A stretch of DNA of 64,000 nt. Source: Spirometra erinaceieuropaei (Eukaryota; Platyhelminthes; Cestoda; Diphyllobothriidea; Diphyllobothriidae). Below, one piece after another: positions 24,401 to 39,400 of the stretch. Each line of letters opens with the position of its first letter. Position 1 is the first letter of the stretch. Position numbers and translations under genes: made by a program. The notes beneath the pieces are model-generated. The model ran no database searches. It had not been told where the DNA came from and worked only from the letters and a program-made list of their open reading frames with translations. The stretch covers positions 329,068-393,067 of the forward strand of contig CACRXP010000398.1 in the NCBI GenBank assembly GCA_902702965.1. The letters run 5' to 3'.

Positions 24401-27400
24401 CCAAGGTTGTGCCCCTGACCCTCAGCCTCCACCCGACACATCTCAACCTGGTTGCCAAGGATACAAGCCTAGCAGACCCCTGCCAACCCGGGCTTCGAGG
24501 TTGCGTTCGTCTGACCAAAGCTTTGAATGCGCCTGCGGCTTTCCGCCGGGTCCCAGTTTTCAACGAGGAGGGCGGGACCTCCTTCCAGATTTGGTCAAGG
24601 AATGGTAGGTTTGGACTGAGAGCGACACAATTTACGAGCATACTGCGGGTAGTGTGAATAGGCCAAAACATTGAAAAACTCTCCTTGCTGGACTTATTAA
24701 GTACCGTTCCGGCAAATAATTCCGATCAGAAAACGAACTCAGGCATCTGTAGCAATAGCGCCCCTCCTTCTAAAGAGAACCATAAACAAGCTAGCTATCC
24801 ACGAGTACGTCGTTGGCCCTGCATATGCGCGCGAACCTAGATCTGCAGAAGTTGCTGTGAGGTTACTAAAGCAAGATCTGCGGGACTTGAAGAAGTATAG
24901 AACTGTTGGATGTATCAAAAACCTGTTTTGCAGCTGAGACAGTTTGAATTTTCTATTGAGTAGAAATTTTTTTATTGCCTTACATTAGGAAAATACTATA
25001 GTGTTGGAATTTATTCCAGTTGTACTATTTCCTGAGCCACCGAGACTTACATGAACAAATAATCGGTATTATTCTGGAGCAGTCTCATTTGATACAATCT
25101 ATCAGGGTTGTTGATTCTAATGGGAATCGCGGCCCCCTTAAATCGCTGACCTTGTGGCGGCTAGCCATCATGACTGGCCCGGCGTCATTGTTCAAGACCT
25201 CGCTGTCTCAAGGTCATTCACCCCTTGCAGCGAGCCGTCCCAGACGAGCTGACCTGAAGTCACACGACCAACAACTCGGGCATACCTGCGTCCGCGCAGT
25301 CGCAGCTGCCCATGCGGCCACTTGAACGCGCCACCCCCTGCAACCAGCAAAACAAGTCACTGGCACTCCACCCCTCGGCAAATGTAGCACACGCTGACTG
25401 GCCACCACTTGAGCTTGGCCCAAGAGCCTACAAAAGCGGCTGCCACCACTGTCTCGGGAACTCTCAGGCCTGACTGGACGCAGTCAACACCAGCCCTGGC
25501 TTCGCCAGTGGCCACTGTCGCCTGAGAGGACAACTCCGGGTTCTGTGCACAATAAACCCCTTTTTCTGGTACCTTCCGTCTTCTTCCAATCTGGGATTCG
25601 ACTTGATAATTGTAGCGCTCAGAGCACTTATTCTCACTACTATGCAGCTATAACCTCTCTTTGATAGAAACATTAACTACAAGATTTTCTTTTTTTGGGA
25701 CAATAAGTTGTGGTCCTTTTGCTTTCGATAGTCAAATAAAAGTAGAGCAATATCCTATTTCGCAGCCGTACCTGTTAAGGGTTACGGTAAGGGGCTGGGG
25801 ATTAGGGGTTAGGGACGGGGTTAGCGGTTAGGAATCAAGGATTAGGGTTAGGGTTTAAGGTTAGGGGTTGGGTTTAGGGATTAGTGCTAGGGGTCAGAAG
25901 TTGGGGTTAGGGTTATGGGCTAGGATTAGGGTTAGGGGTTATGCTGGGGCTTGTCCACCGCAGGCGCGGCTACGAAATAGGATCCGACCGGAGGTAGCCT
26001 TAACGTGTTCAAAAAGCCAATTATAATTTTAAAAAAATTTAGACCGATCGATATGTCCGTGTAATTGCTTCCGACCTGAGACTCAGTCATGATCCTCATT
26101 CGAACCACTGACGGCACGCGGCAAGGCTATCAATCACCTGGACCTACGCACCGTTTCCAAGTCTCAACAGGTTCAGTCCCCGACCAGCCTTTCTTATTTA
26201 TCTCAGGAACAACCCGAGATTCGTCTCTTCACTAACACCCATGCATCTCAATCGAGAGCCCTCAAAAGGAACACCTTACCGCTTCCGCAGAGGAGCCAGG
26301 CTCCACCGGGTAGAAGGCGAGCGTGTGGAACCAGCTCATCAGACTGCAATCAGCGCCGGCCGTGAAGGCAAGGGTTGCACGCACAGGCGCTGGATGACTA
26401 CTGGTGGCCGGTGGGTGCGTCCCCTCCTCCTCCGACTGGCCCGTCTGGGGAACAGGAGAAGCCGAGAAGACAAGACAGGGAGGACGCGGGTAGGGCGAGA
26501 GGAGGCATGCCTTGTCGGCCCGGAAATGGAGAACGGCACGCAGTGTGACCGAGCCGTCAGCCTGCTCTCCTGGTGTCAGCACTAGACAAGAAGGCGGTAG
26601 ACGCACAGGTCAGAAGCCGAGAAGGGTTAGTGGTGTAAAGAGAAAGGGGATGGAAGGAGATTGGGGTAACCACTTCCGACTGCGCTGTCCATCGTCCACT
26701 AGCCACACGTCAACCTCCGACGGATAGACCTCATGGCGATACTGATTCATCTGCCTTTTACTCACTTTCATAGAATTCGCAACAGCAAATGGACGTACTG
26801 ATTGCTCTGAGCTGTCTAAGCTCATTAACGCGCACACTTGAAATTGACGACAGAGTGTAACCCTGAGTTAAAAAGAAGAGGAGGAGGGAGGCTGATCGAG
26901 GACCACGGGAATAAATCGTTTATTTTTGTGAACTTTTGAACTCGTGCTGGAGTTCGGGACAGTAACAGAACAAGCGACAGTTATGGAGAATATTAGGCAA
27001 TCACTGATCAGTGTCAGAGGCCTGAAGTTGTCTGTGAATGGGTCCGTGTGCCAAAGTCAGATCGAAACATCAGAGGTCTAGGTCTAGGTCCCGGCTTGTC
27101 TTGTTTGCAGCACTGGCAGTTGCCTCGGTGACTGCACGATCTGAGCGCGCGCTCAATCTGACCTGTGTAATTACAAATGTCAGCGCGGGCCTTTAAATTT
27201 GAGCCGTCATTGTTTCTGCTCTTCAATAACATGGCAATTTTCTCATATGCAATTCTGTTGGCCTATTTTACTAATTACTAATTTTTTTCCCTCAGTGTTT
27301 ATCTGGACTGCAAAGATGAGGTCATCTGCACACTACGCGAGCACTGTTTTGAAGGAAGTAGGGTCTGACACGAATTTTGCAACTGACAAATTGACGTTTC

Positions 27401-30400
27401 TTAATGATGTCGACGGTCACAGGTTTCGGCCAGTAAATATCGTTTGCGATACTTTGCTGCGATCTGCTTTGTATCCATTTTTATACACTATGATTGGATG
27501 ACTTTTGTGCTGATAATCTTGGAATGGTAATTCAAAAATAAAAAGGGAATAGATATATATCTCAAGAAGTGGCACGTTAATAGCAGGCTTCTCCAAATTC
27601 TCGAACAACAAAAAGCATTAGACAAAACAGCAACCCATTATGGGAGCTATAGAGCATAAAGTAATGACGTTACATAAACCACCGTAACCTCAGCCCGATT
27701 TCCCTTGGGCGGGAGAAACTGTGGGCAAGAAAAGGAGGGATTCGTTCTGTACAGACAAGTCAGTAGTGATGACTGATTCAAACTTTTTGAAAAAAACGAA
27801 CAAATTGAACCCAGCAGGCTGGCTTTGGCAATGGTAGAAAAAACAGTGACATTCAGAATGGGCGGTCGGATTATGTCCAGTTCTTTTGCATATTTTTGAA
27901 ACAGACGGAATTTTTCATGGGGAAGCGTCACACCGTAATTCAGAAGCGTACACACCCTTTCCGAGCAAGAAAAAGGGCATGATCCTATCTCGTGGCCGCA
28001 CCCATTAGGGGCTAGAGTTAAGGACTAGGTGTCAGGGGCTGGGGATTAAGAGTTAGGGGTTGGGATTAGAGCTTAGAGTTTAGGGTTGGGGTTAGGGGTT
28101 GAGGTTAGGGGCTGGGGTTGTGGTTAGGGTTAGAGGTTAGGCTGGGGCTTGTCTACAGCAGGTTCGGCTACGAAATAAGATCCGACTAGAAAAACTATCA
28201 GGCAAAACAGCAATCAGTCGTGGAAGTTTCGGCATCCAATGAGATTACCTGAACTACCGTAACCTCAGTACAATTTCCCGTTATCTGGGAGACTGCGAGC
28301 ACGAGGAGGAGGGATTAATTCTGTACAGACAATTCAGTAGTGATGACTTCTGGATGATTCACGATTTTTGTTTCAAAAAACGGATGAAACTGACCTTGGC
28401 AGACTGACTGTTGCGATGATGGAAAAAACAGTAACGTTTTAAAATGGGCAGTCTAATTTTTTCCAGTGTTTTTAGAAGCAGACGGTATTTTCATGCGGAG
28501 ACGTCACTCTGTTAGCCAAAAGTGCGCATACCTTGACCGTCTGGATAGGCCACGGTGAAGGGACAGTCGACTGGTTCGACACCAGCAGTAGCCATTGCCT
28601 CCGAAAGAACTGCCTTCTGCGTGGCAGGGAGGCTGGTCTGATCAAACTTCATGGCAATCTTTGGCCAAAATGAGGTCACTGTCATGGGCACATCGATGTC
28701 CTCGCCGATCAAGGTCACGGGGATGTCAACGTCCAGTCCCAGTGGCAGCGGCGGAAGGCATATTCGCGGCGGTTGACAACGTAGGCTGGGTCCCCTCACA
28801 CAGACGGCCAGACTCAGCGAGCCGAAGGGGACTTCGTAGGTCTTGGGCTCTCCAGACTGCGTCGAGCTGTCTTTGTGCATTTTTAACGAGATTGGAAGCT
28901 CAATCTGCGTCTGACACCTAAATTCTGCCAATGTTAAAAAAAGAGGTCGGATGTGGTTATGTGGCCGCACCTTAGCTAAGCAAACCCCAGTCACTCGTAA
29001 TAGGTGACCGGTGGTAATAGGCGTTTTTACAGGCGGGTCCGGGGAACGCACAGGCGACGAGGTCAAGTAATTGTATGCAAAAAGCTACTGGAAATGCGTG
29101 GTTGTACTTTGCGTGGTTGAGAAATAGTTGCCCTAAACCGTCTACTAAGCCCCTAAGTCCCAACCCTAAACCGTAACCCCTAACCCTAACCGCAAACCCT
29201 AACTATAACCCATAACACAAATTCCTAACCCTTACCCTTAACTCCAACTCCAACAGTATTGCGGCCGTCAGATAGGGATACAAAATTACATCTCACCCCT
29301 TTTTTGCAGACAATGAGGAATGTGAGGGGTTAGTCATTGCACTAAAGGCAATTATCTGTACTTTCAGTCGACATTTCTGAAGTAACTAGCGAAAAAGCAG
29401 AAATTGGGAATTGATATTTAGCCGATTTTTTCGTAATAATTTACTTCACAAGGTGAAGCCTTTCAAAAACGGAAATCCGCCGGCTTATTTCGACCAGTTA
29501 GTGGTATAAGCACCTTTCATGTGTGCAGGTTTTGGAAGCTAGCTCAGTACGTTTGTATCCTCATGAGATAGGCCCTGTTTGGGGGTTTTTGTCTTCAATC
29601 TGCAAATGTTCTCAACGGCCTGCTCAATAACACCTACAAAAGATTTTGTTTTGGATTTGGATGTCGGCGTCAGTCAGTTAATTTGTGCTATTTCGGCCAG
29701 TCTGTCGTACCCCTTGTCGCCTTTTAATTAGGGACATCGACAGAATGTCAAAGATTTCCTAGCATATTTTGTCGACGCAGGGAAGGAGAACTTTAAAATA
29801 TCATGCGGTATACCTGGGACCAGTGTGACTTCGAAGATTGCAAACTCGTCCTTCGTTTGAAATTTCCCTCGAAATTTTCTCGTTTTCTCTTCTTTTCCAT
29901 CCTCCTCGACGAAGATAGACGAGTCTGCCACACAGATCTGTACAACAGGTCTCCCAGAGGCTGGTTTGACGCAAAATTCTGTGCAGTCCAGTGACCAGTC
30001 GACCACGCCTGATGTTTCACTTTGCAGCTTAAATGTCTGTTGGAAAAGAGTAATATTTAAGGTTGACTTAGTTATCCCGCAGATGCACATTACTATTTCT
30101 ACTTATTCCTTTTCAGTAGACTTAATTAACTAAGATCATCCTCCCGTTTTTGTCTCAGCGTATACACTGATTGAATTTATCATGCCCACTTCGATGTTCC
30201 GTTCATTGTAAACTAAAGTCATGCAGGCGGCTTTAGGGTCTGCCCTATAATGGTCAAACGATTTTGGGTTGATATGCTATCCCGCGGGTTAGCACCATCG
30301 TAAATTTTGATTGCTCTAATTAAATCAGTGGTTTTGGCGCCTGATATATAATGGGGGAGCTATTTCAGGTGGGCAAGCTTTCAGCCAGTTACCACTATCC

Positions 30401-33400
30401 TCTCTTTGAAGCAGAATCTAGTTTTCGTCTTATTCTTCTACTTCTAGTTTTCGAGGTAAAGTGCTTCTAGGCTACCATAAAATTCAAAAAGCACAAAACG
30501 AACACTCAGAAGATTCACCCCGGTCATTAGGTCTCTCGCGCTAAGGACCTCCCCCGCAGCGCCCAACGTCGCACTCAGCTGCAATCTCCCATCCTGAGGC
30601 TGAAACGAGATAGGCGCCCGAAGTGCTGTCGCTTTTAGGATGCATTGACTGCTGCTGACAAAAGAGGGAATCCCGTCTAGATGCTGAATCCCGACGGTCT
30701 GCCCGACGTCATTGGTCTCCATAATGGTTCTTTCTTCGATCACATGAACTCCGTTAATGTTCATCGGCAGTTGAAAGTCATACCAAGCCACCTGTGTGGA
30801 AAAACAAACACAGCTCCACGCATTTATGCCATATATTCTCACTTGACAATTTAAAGGCAAATACATTCATAAGTCAATATCATTCCAAATAATACGGTAC
30901 CAGTAGCCTTCTCACTGGGCTGATAGGCAATATCCTGTTAATTCACACAGAATTACGTTTCTACTTACTCTGTCAACAGTAGCCAATTAATTAATCATTT
31001 TTTAACTCGGTAGATTCGAGGACCATCCTAAAGCTCAAACTGCTCGTCTAGTTTGACTGGTAAAAATCGCGTTGGTCAAGCGTTTGACTTAATTACAGTT
31101 AACGGGCTAGAATTATTTTTATCGCCTTGTTTTTATCTTAGAAATATAATCCGAGTTGCGATTTCGTTTGTAGTACTATATGGAGTTCAATGTCCAGCCA
31201 TGACTAGTCAGAGGCGATTACGTCATACTTGAGGTACCAGTGACCCTACCTATCGGAGCTTTGCAATTCGACTCCTGGCTTTTCAATGCATGAGTTCTTA
31301 TTGTAGCAAACATAGCCTAGGAACTGGGAAGTTAGGGTAGGTGAAGGTGGAATCTGTCGAAACCAACTGAAGAACCATGTCAGGAGACAAAAAAACCGGA
31401 TGGTTTCAGTTCGTCACACAGAGAAGGGAGTTTGCTTACTTACCGCTCGACTTTGCGGCAAATTAGGAAAATATTTAAATAATCTAAATGGTGCCTCATC
31501 TGCTTGCTACCCACCTCTGAGGGTTTAAAAGTAGTAGCAATCTCTTTTGCTTGCATGGGGGCCAATGTGATAGTTTTGGTATTCTTTTCGGTCAAATACG
31601 CCTCCTCCAAATCCTGCATCGAAAAGTCGCCATACTTGTCGAGCTTGAAGGTTACTCGCATCGTTACAGAGGTTGTATTTTTCAGTGTCATTTTCAAGTC
31701 CGAATGTGAACCCACAAAGACTCCTAAAACAGACATAGATTGAATATGCAAATGTAGCAGAGTCTAATTAGAGGCTCCAAATATTTAGCAATTCACGTAG
31801 ATACTGAAATTTACGGATAACTGTTCGTGATATAATACGATCGTATCTGCAAGGGTCAAGGACCAATAGAATCTTTAGGAAACACGGATTCCGTTGGTTG
31901 CGTGTCTGTCATTTCGAAACCACACGCAAGAGTTCTCGGATCTCTCGGAGTGCGACCAATAGCTCAACTGATAGATCATTAGGGTCAACGATCGACTGAA
32001 TTCGGACTCAATCGGCGACTTCCCAGATTTGCGGTCGCGGCGTGACCAGCCGGGGAGTGCAGTAAAATCGGAAACGCATATTCCAGCCTCTACTCTGCTT
32101 TTTAGCAATACTTCTTCATACGCACGTACTATTCTATCTCGCCTGTCGTATTACTTGTAGCGTGGAATGTTATACAATCGAACACGCTGATTGGGTAAAT
32201 GGTGATGATTGGTTCCTATAATGAGCGACTTATCTTGTGAAATGTTAATCAAAATGCGTCTTCCAATGGGAAGGATTACTTAGGTGGGGTTGTCAGAACG
32301 ACTATCATGCGGCATAATCCCATGACATTTCGGATTTATCAGGATGTCGGTTTTCGAGGGCACGTCTTTCCGACCGCCTGCCAAAATCGCGTTCAGCAAA
32401 AAATGACGCCTTATGGGGTATGCATTTTCATGTAGGTCTTTAATGACCTTAAAAATGCATGTATTTTTTAAAAAAAAATCATTTAAAAATACCTTTTTTG
32501 TTCACTCGGTGGCTAATTGCGCCCTCTTTACATTTTAAACTCAATAAAAGGATACAATTCGGCTTTAAAAATTTTCTAGTTATACAATATTCTGAGACCG
32601 TGCAATGTCCATTTGCACATCAGCATACCTGTCGGTTAACTAATGCTTATCGTGAATTATTCAACATAGTCCGTATTCATTACAAAATTTTATGGGCTCT
32701 TCATGGTACCTTCTTCAAGGCATAGAGGGATTAATGATTGCCTTTACGTGAAAAGTTTACACCTGTAGACCGAATTCGCTAAAATTATTACGGATTACGA
32801 CAACTTTCTCAAAGCTTAAATTCAACGTTTTCGAGTAGAAAATATAAAAACAAATCGATTTGCCACTAGATGAGTAGACGAAAGCGCACTTTTGTGCATG
32901 TTTTTCTATAAAATATATTTGTATTTATAAGGGCATCAAAAATAAATGTGAGCAAGTTATACTACTTAAGTAATCATTTTCTACTAAGTGTGGTTTTTAC
33001 AGAAGGTCGAAGCAAGATGGATTCTAAGGCCGCCATAATGGTGCGTCCGAAATACTATGCGATGATGTCGCCTGATAATTGATATTACAACCCCACCTAA
33101 GTAATCCTTCCTAATCGGAGACACATTTCAGAAGCTCGAATAACATTCCCTGAGATAGGTCACTGCTCATTACCTTCCTCGCGCTGGGTCAGGCGGATTT
33201 TGCAAAGCGTCGTGGAAATGGCACGTTGGCGTATTTTGAAGGAATGGTTGTTCGGCCATCACAAGCGTCGACGAGGTAGGCCCGTTAACGATGACTGCGC
33301 GCAAACTTGTTTACAGTTAAACAGACTTGCACTGAGTAGTACTCGGAGGTAGAAAATGGAAATAATTACACTCCCCTGGTGTTACGAGTGGCCTTGAACT

Positions 33401-36400
33401 AAATCCCAAGGGTCCGGATAAGGGTTGGGAGGATTTTTGCTAAGGTAAGGTTTGAGTTTAGGGCAATGATTAACGTTAGGACGCAGGGAAAAGTGTCTCT
33501 CTGGAATTTATCACAGAGTCACTGGTAGAACGAGGGGGCAAATTATTCTCCTGTCCAATCCACTAGATGCCGCAACCGTGTGCTTTAAAACGGGATTCAG
33601 CGACCGGGAGTTCAGAGTTCTGCATGCTCGAAATTCACCTTCAGGATACAAGGATCAGAATTGCCTGAAGGTATGGTCTGTTTGGGTCAAACGACTTTAT
33701 GGTTCGCAGTGGTGAAATTGTTTTACCTGGTGTTGCACTGGTATTTCAAAGTTAAAAGTTGAAAATCAGAAAAACATATTAATTCTTAAAACTTGAGACT
33801 GCATGCAGAATTTTGGCCCAAAGACTTCTTGAAAGATCAACGAAGATCTTCCTGCTTGTTATGCTGTTCGTACTGGGGTAGAATACAAATCTGCCAAACA
33901 GTCTGCTCTGATAGTTGAAACCTAGGAGTTGAGGATTTAGTAAAAATATCATTCATTTAAATTACGAGCCGACAACGAAGACCTTCCTGGTTTTTCGGCT
34001 AATTGAACTCAACTAGTTGGTGGTAATGTAGAATTGGGGAAATGCGTAAGTCTGTCCAAACATAGATTCAACGAGAGAAAATTTGCGTTCACAGACCCTT
34101 TGACGCGTGTACTGGAAAACATTTGTTCAATTGCGGGAGTCCAAAAAACTACCTGAACATACCTCCGAAATTCAAGATTTGTGGGGCAATTTCCAGCTTT
34201 GGCATGACAACAATACCAGACATCCGTATTGAAATTGGTCGTCCACCATAAATCAGGACTCGGAAGAGAAATTCAAATTCGCCAATTTCCTCGGCCAGGC
34301 ACGTCACCTGAACGGAAGGAAAGTCTGCGTTATGAATACATCCGGAATACTGACTGTGAGCACAATAAGTTTATATCACTGAACAATTGGCGATAGGGCG
34401 CACACTACTGCAGAAGGTGTCTGTGTTAACCTTTTCAAAAAGTATAATTGACAGTTCGACCAGTATGACGATGCTACTACCAACATTAAAGTAACACATG
34501 TATATGTAATTTATTAATATTGGTCCACGTCTCATACCGCTGCTCGCATTCACCACGATGCCTGCAGACTAAAAAACTTTTTTACTTCTTTTCCTGTATC
34601 TTAGGTGTGCTTCAACTGCCTGCATTTAATCAACAAACCGAGTTCATGGGCCTCTAAATGCTGTTAACGCATGCCACTCTGTGCTCATCTGTATAGTTTT
34701 TGCTACTCCCCTTGTATTTCTTTCATGTTACTTCCTTTCCATTTTCTCCATTTACTTTCTCTGCATGTAACCAATAGGGATTCCAAAGGTACACACCTAC
34801 TTTCCTTGAAATACACTGAAACTGAAAAACTGAAATCGATTTGGTCGATTGCCACCGTGTGCCCCACAGCAGGGTGAGAGTAGGCACAGTGGTTTGAGCG
34901 TGATTTAGTTTGTAGTGATAGTAGACGTGCGCCGCGTCTACCGCACTCGCTCATCCCTCTCCTCACCTGCGATAGTTCGACTGTCGATTTCAACAATGTC
35001 AACCGTGTGTTCCCTAACAGGGCGAGAGCAGGGACGGTTACGTGACTTTTACGTAATTTAGTTTACAGTGATACTAGAATTGCGCGGCATCTAATGCACT
35101 AGCTCCTTCCCGTCTGGGCCCTGTGCCACGAACAAGTCAAGAAAACCGGAGGCGGGAGAGGGCGCGGGTGGATGGCAGAGCCGAGCCTGCACCTGGACGT
35201 ACCACCACAACCCCGGTCCACAACGCACACTGACCAGGATTTTACGGACGACAGGAGAAGATCGGGGCGCGGCCCCGATCATACGCGTGAACTGGGTTAA
35301 AGTGGTAGAAGACTTGCACAGCATCTGTCGCAATCCTACCCCCACCCACGAAAAGGATGTCAGGACAGTAGCTGTTGTGACCCTGGTCCAACCGAAATTC
35401 TCAGTCTGCAGCTGGCACGTATGACAGAGCACGGTTCGAGTCATGAAGCCTCCACCTTGAGCGAATCGTGCATTCGCCAGACCAGTCGGACTTTGGCGGC
35501 TGAAGCACTCCGTAGGCAGCGCGTGAATGCGCCCTGTCATCTACAACTGCGTTTTAGCAATCCCGTATAGAATAAATACACACAGTAGCGGTATTTCCGG
35601 GCTTCTCTCCGTAACGAGTGCGTAACCCTGGAGACTCACGTCGCCTCAACCACCAGAATCCATCTCATTCGCGGAGCCGAACAAACCAGTAGTGTGCGTG
35701 GGAAGGACGAGGAACTGATGTCTCTACTGGTCGAGTCTAACAGTTACTTTTTCACTACAGACAACCCAGCACGCTTTAAAACTGTTACAGCATGCTGGTA
35801 GTCATGACTTGAAAGATTGTAAACTGAAGGGATAATTCTGTCATGCACAGGAAGGAAGATCAAACTACAGTGACATATTCATAGTGCAGCACTAGCACAT
35901 CTGCGAGATCCGAGAAACCCCTTCCACGAGGCTTGGCGCGCGCGAAGTTAGGAGCCAGCTCGTGTGTGGCACACGTAGACGGATTATTAAACTTATGGTC
36001 GTTTCAAAGTGTCCTACCAGTAGAACTCGGTGAGTCTGTAAGAGAGGGCGAAAAAATGCATCGAGAGTCCGTTCAGCTACAAAACAAATTACATGCGGGT
36101 TATGGCTGCTCCCACCTCCTTTTGCAATATTAGAGCACGCTCTTTTCGACGGTTAAACTATCGTGTGGGCACATAAGAGGAACACTGTCGGCAATAATTC
36201 TCTAAACAATTTTTGATGATGGATTCTGCCTAAATGTAAGGAAAGGAACTACCCTTTTGCATCTTAAATGGGTGTGCGATGTTTAGACAAGGCATCACAT
36301 AGTGCCTTGAACATCTGTAAGTCAACGAGGTCAGATACAAATGGTTCTCGTTAGGTTTTAAGTAAGAGCTGCTTCATGGACGACGCACGTTAAACAGGTC

Positions 36401-39400
36401 AACATTCTGTCAAGCGTCATTGCTAGCCGATCATTCATTGGTGGACTTGACTAGCCGTCTTCCGGCTCCAATCTCTTTCCCACAATGTTGATTCCCGAAG
36501 GCCTTCTGGGCGCGCCTCTTATTATGCATTTATCCCTCTATAACACTAGTAAATAGTTATGAATTGACAGCGTACTTCTGTCCCTATTACACTGACCCGA
36601 TATGAATGCACACGTTACTCCATAATGGTTCTATCCTCTCCCCTCAATCCCTGTCATACTGCTTGCGGAATTGCGTAGTTGTCGAGATGTGCATATTTAA
36701 AGTACGTGTTACGACGACTGCTCAGTGACTGCTACTTACGAGAGCCGAGTGGGGTGGGCGACAAAGGGCCGATTTCCGAAACAGGTCGGGGAATGTGGCG
36801 GAAAGGCGCACAACCTGGCTTAGAGGCAGACAGGGGACGGTATTTGCCGCGAGCCAATCATCGATCAACGAGACAGGCTGGCACGCCACGCGGCAGGCAC
36901 GCACCGAAGGGGATTAGAGGTTGCCTGCTCCTCGCGCCGGTCAGAGGGGGTTAGTCACCAAACTGTGGTACGGTTTCGAAGGACTTTGTACAGCAACTCC
37001 TGACCGAATTGGAATCCTTCGATGCCGCTAAGAAATGCGGTCACACCGACCATTATCCGCACCAACTGGCCTAAGTGATTACAAATTCGTCTCATTAACC
37101 ATTTGGACTAGGTTAAGCAACTGATTTTTCGACAGAGGTGACCACGACAGTATTCGTTGCCCTTGCCAGTAAATCATGCAGACAACCGATTGAACATTTA
37201 AAACACATGGAGAACTCTAGTGATGGGCCGAAACCCTCGCAAATGCATTACATAGGCCCGCAAACGACGACGAAACACGAGTCTGGGCCTGCAGCTAGTA
37301 CCTGAGCTATCACTGTCAATGCGGTGAGTCAATCGACTTTTGTATGCTACTGATTGCCTGTTGGCGACCTGCGGATATTTCACGATTGCTCTGCTTGAAG
37401 TATTTTTGACCCGAAGAGATTACTCCCAGTTGGCGCACTACACTCTAATGAGATTAATAAACCTAACATTAAAACTCGGGTATGTGGCGAAAATCACACG
37501 GGAAACGCTGAGGTACCAACTGATGAGCCGAATCACTCGCAGTTGCGTCATCCAACGCAACAAAAACCGACGAACCAAGTGTCGGCCTTTTGACCATAGC
37601 CCCTGCTGGCAGTATAGAGACTCGGTCAAAATCTGACTGGACTCCCTTTTCGTGGCAAAGGCCTAGGGCAGTTCCTCCCCACGTAATCGTAAACGTATTG
37701 TTTTATTGGTGGTGTCGAATAGCCTCTGCAGATTTTTAAATTAAGTCACGAGTTGATGAAGGTTATAACGTCTGAGCAAGTCTGGATTCGTGTACGTCTA
37801 GTAAGCGTCGCGTCCATGACAATAATTCTTTCATAGAACCCCGGGGAACTATACTGACATTGGAACTTCGATAATTTCTATGGGTTTACGGATTCCCCAG
37901 AGATAAATGAGAGGCCGCAACTGTCTAATCTTACACTGTTTGAACCGGTCTAAGAAATAACCCTCACAAAGAATGGAATAGGCAACTGCCCCCTTTCGAG
38001 AAGAATTCCGCGCATACCCGATATTTCTCTTTAATCAACGGTATCTGTACGCAATTTCGTGAATTACTCCACACTTTTTTACTACTGACTTCTTTTGAGT
38101 AGTTTATATTTATATCTTTACGTGGCATGCGCAACAGCGACTGAGAGGTCCAAAATAATTAGGAGACTGTGCCGTCAAATGTTTAAACTGACGAACATGA
38201 GTGCGCAAACCTTGATGTTGCTTCTCCCATTCACCGCCAACAGGCCAGCCGTCGGCCAGGTGCTGAGCGTGGCCTTTCGGCAGCAGAGGACGTTTCGCCT
38301 GCCCAACAGCATCTTCAGCTTCCCCGACTTTGCTGCACCCGGACTTGCGGAGTTCTCATTTCGGAAAAAGGCGACTGCGGTCCCCGAATTTACTAGACTG
38401 AAGGTCCAGCTGGAGGCCAGTCCCAGGGGAATGGCGCCCAGTGTGAGCCGCGTAGAGGCTGTGCTAACCCGGGGAGTTGGCAGCTTTGCGGTACAGACGA
38501 GACGCTCAACAGGCGATGGAGGCTTCCCCCCGTTATCGACAGAGGCAGCCGCCCAGGCACCTTCAAGGTCCTCCTCGTGCTGCCCTGAGAGTTTATCTCG
38601 GTCAGCCTGAAGAGCACAAACGTAGAGGTCGAAGCTGCCGCTTCTGGAGGCTCCATACGCGTGGTAATAGTCGACTTGGCAGTCCAGTTGCGAATATGCG
38701 TCGACCACACCTGTTAGAGGATAAAAAGAGAAAACCTGGTAAATTGGTCGGGAGAGGAGTAGCTACCGTCAAGTATTTCGAAACAACTTGTGTTCCTTCG
38801 TAAATATACCCCGCGCTTGTATTTTTGGACTGAATGGAATTTGACGCACCGGGGTATTTGCCAATTAAGTAACCTCATGCTCTTATCAGTTTTACGGTGA
38901 GTAAACGGTTCTTACCAGCCTTGCCGTTTAACTCTCTTTCGTCCGTCCCCGAGTTTTTTACAGGTGGTCTCGATTTTAGGCTATTTTCGTGATGTTGTGA
39001 CCTGTTATGTCGTCCAAACCTCTATGTGAAGAGGTGTTTACCTCTGGCATTGTTGGCGCGTTTATACGGTGTTTTAAAAGTCCCCAGATGTTTATAGCTG
39101 AAAGTAATTTCAACACTGATACATACAGTGAGCAGAAGTCATGATCAGGACACAAGAAAGTCAGTGTTCTGTGTCTCCCTCGGGCTTTTTCCGGAGGGGA
39201 ACAAGACGTCATTGGCAATAATTCCTTAGACATGTCTCTACAACTCTCGCCAGCATAGTGGTGAGAACACGGTTGTTACCTACCTTGTTGTTTAGAACTT
39301 TTTCGTCAATCCCTGACTTTTTAATAGGTAGGTTCGATCCTAGGCTATTTTCGTGATGCTGTGACCTGTTATGACGTCCAAACCTCTCTGCGAAGAGGCG

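Noticed and set aside
26262..26606. Alternative frames of the GC-rich block at 26.3-26.6 kb on both strands
   Set aside because: Shadows of the CFAP47 exon 26280-26581; no independent support.
35091..35540. 149-codon minus frame as a gene
   Set aside because: Lies largely over repeat D, has no recognisable domain and does not fit CFAP47 phases.
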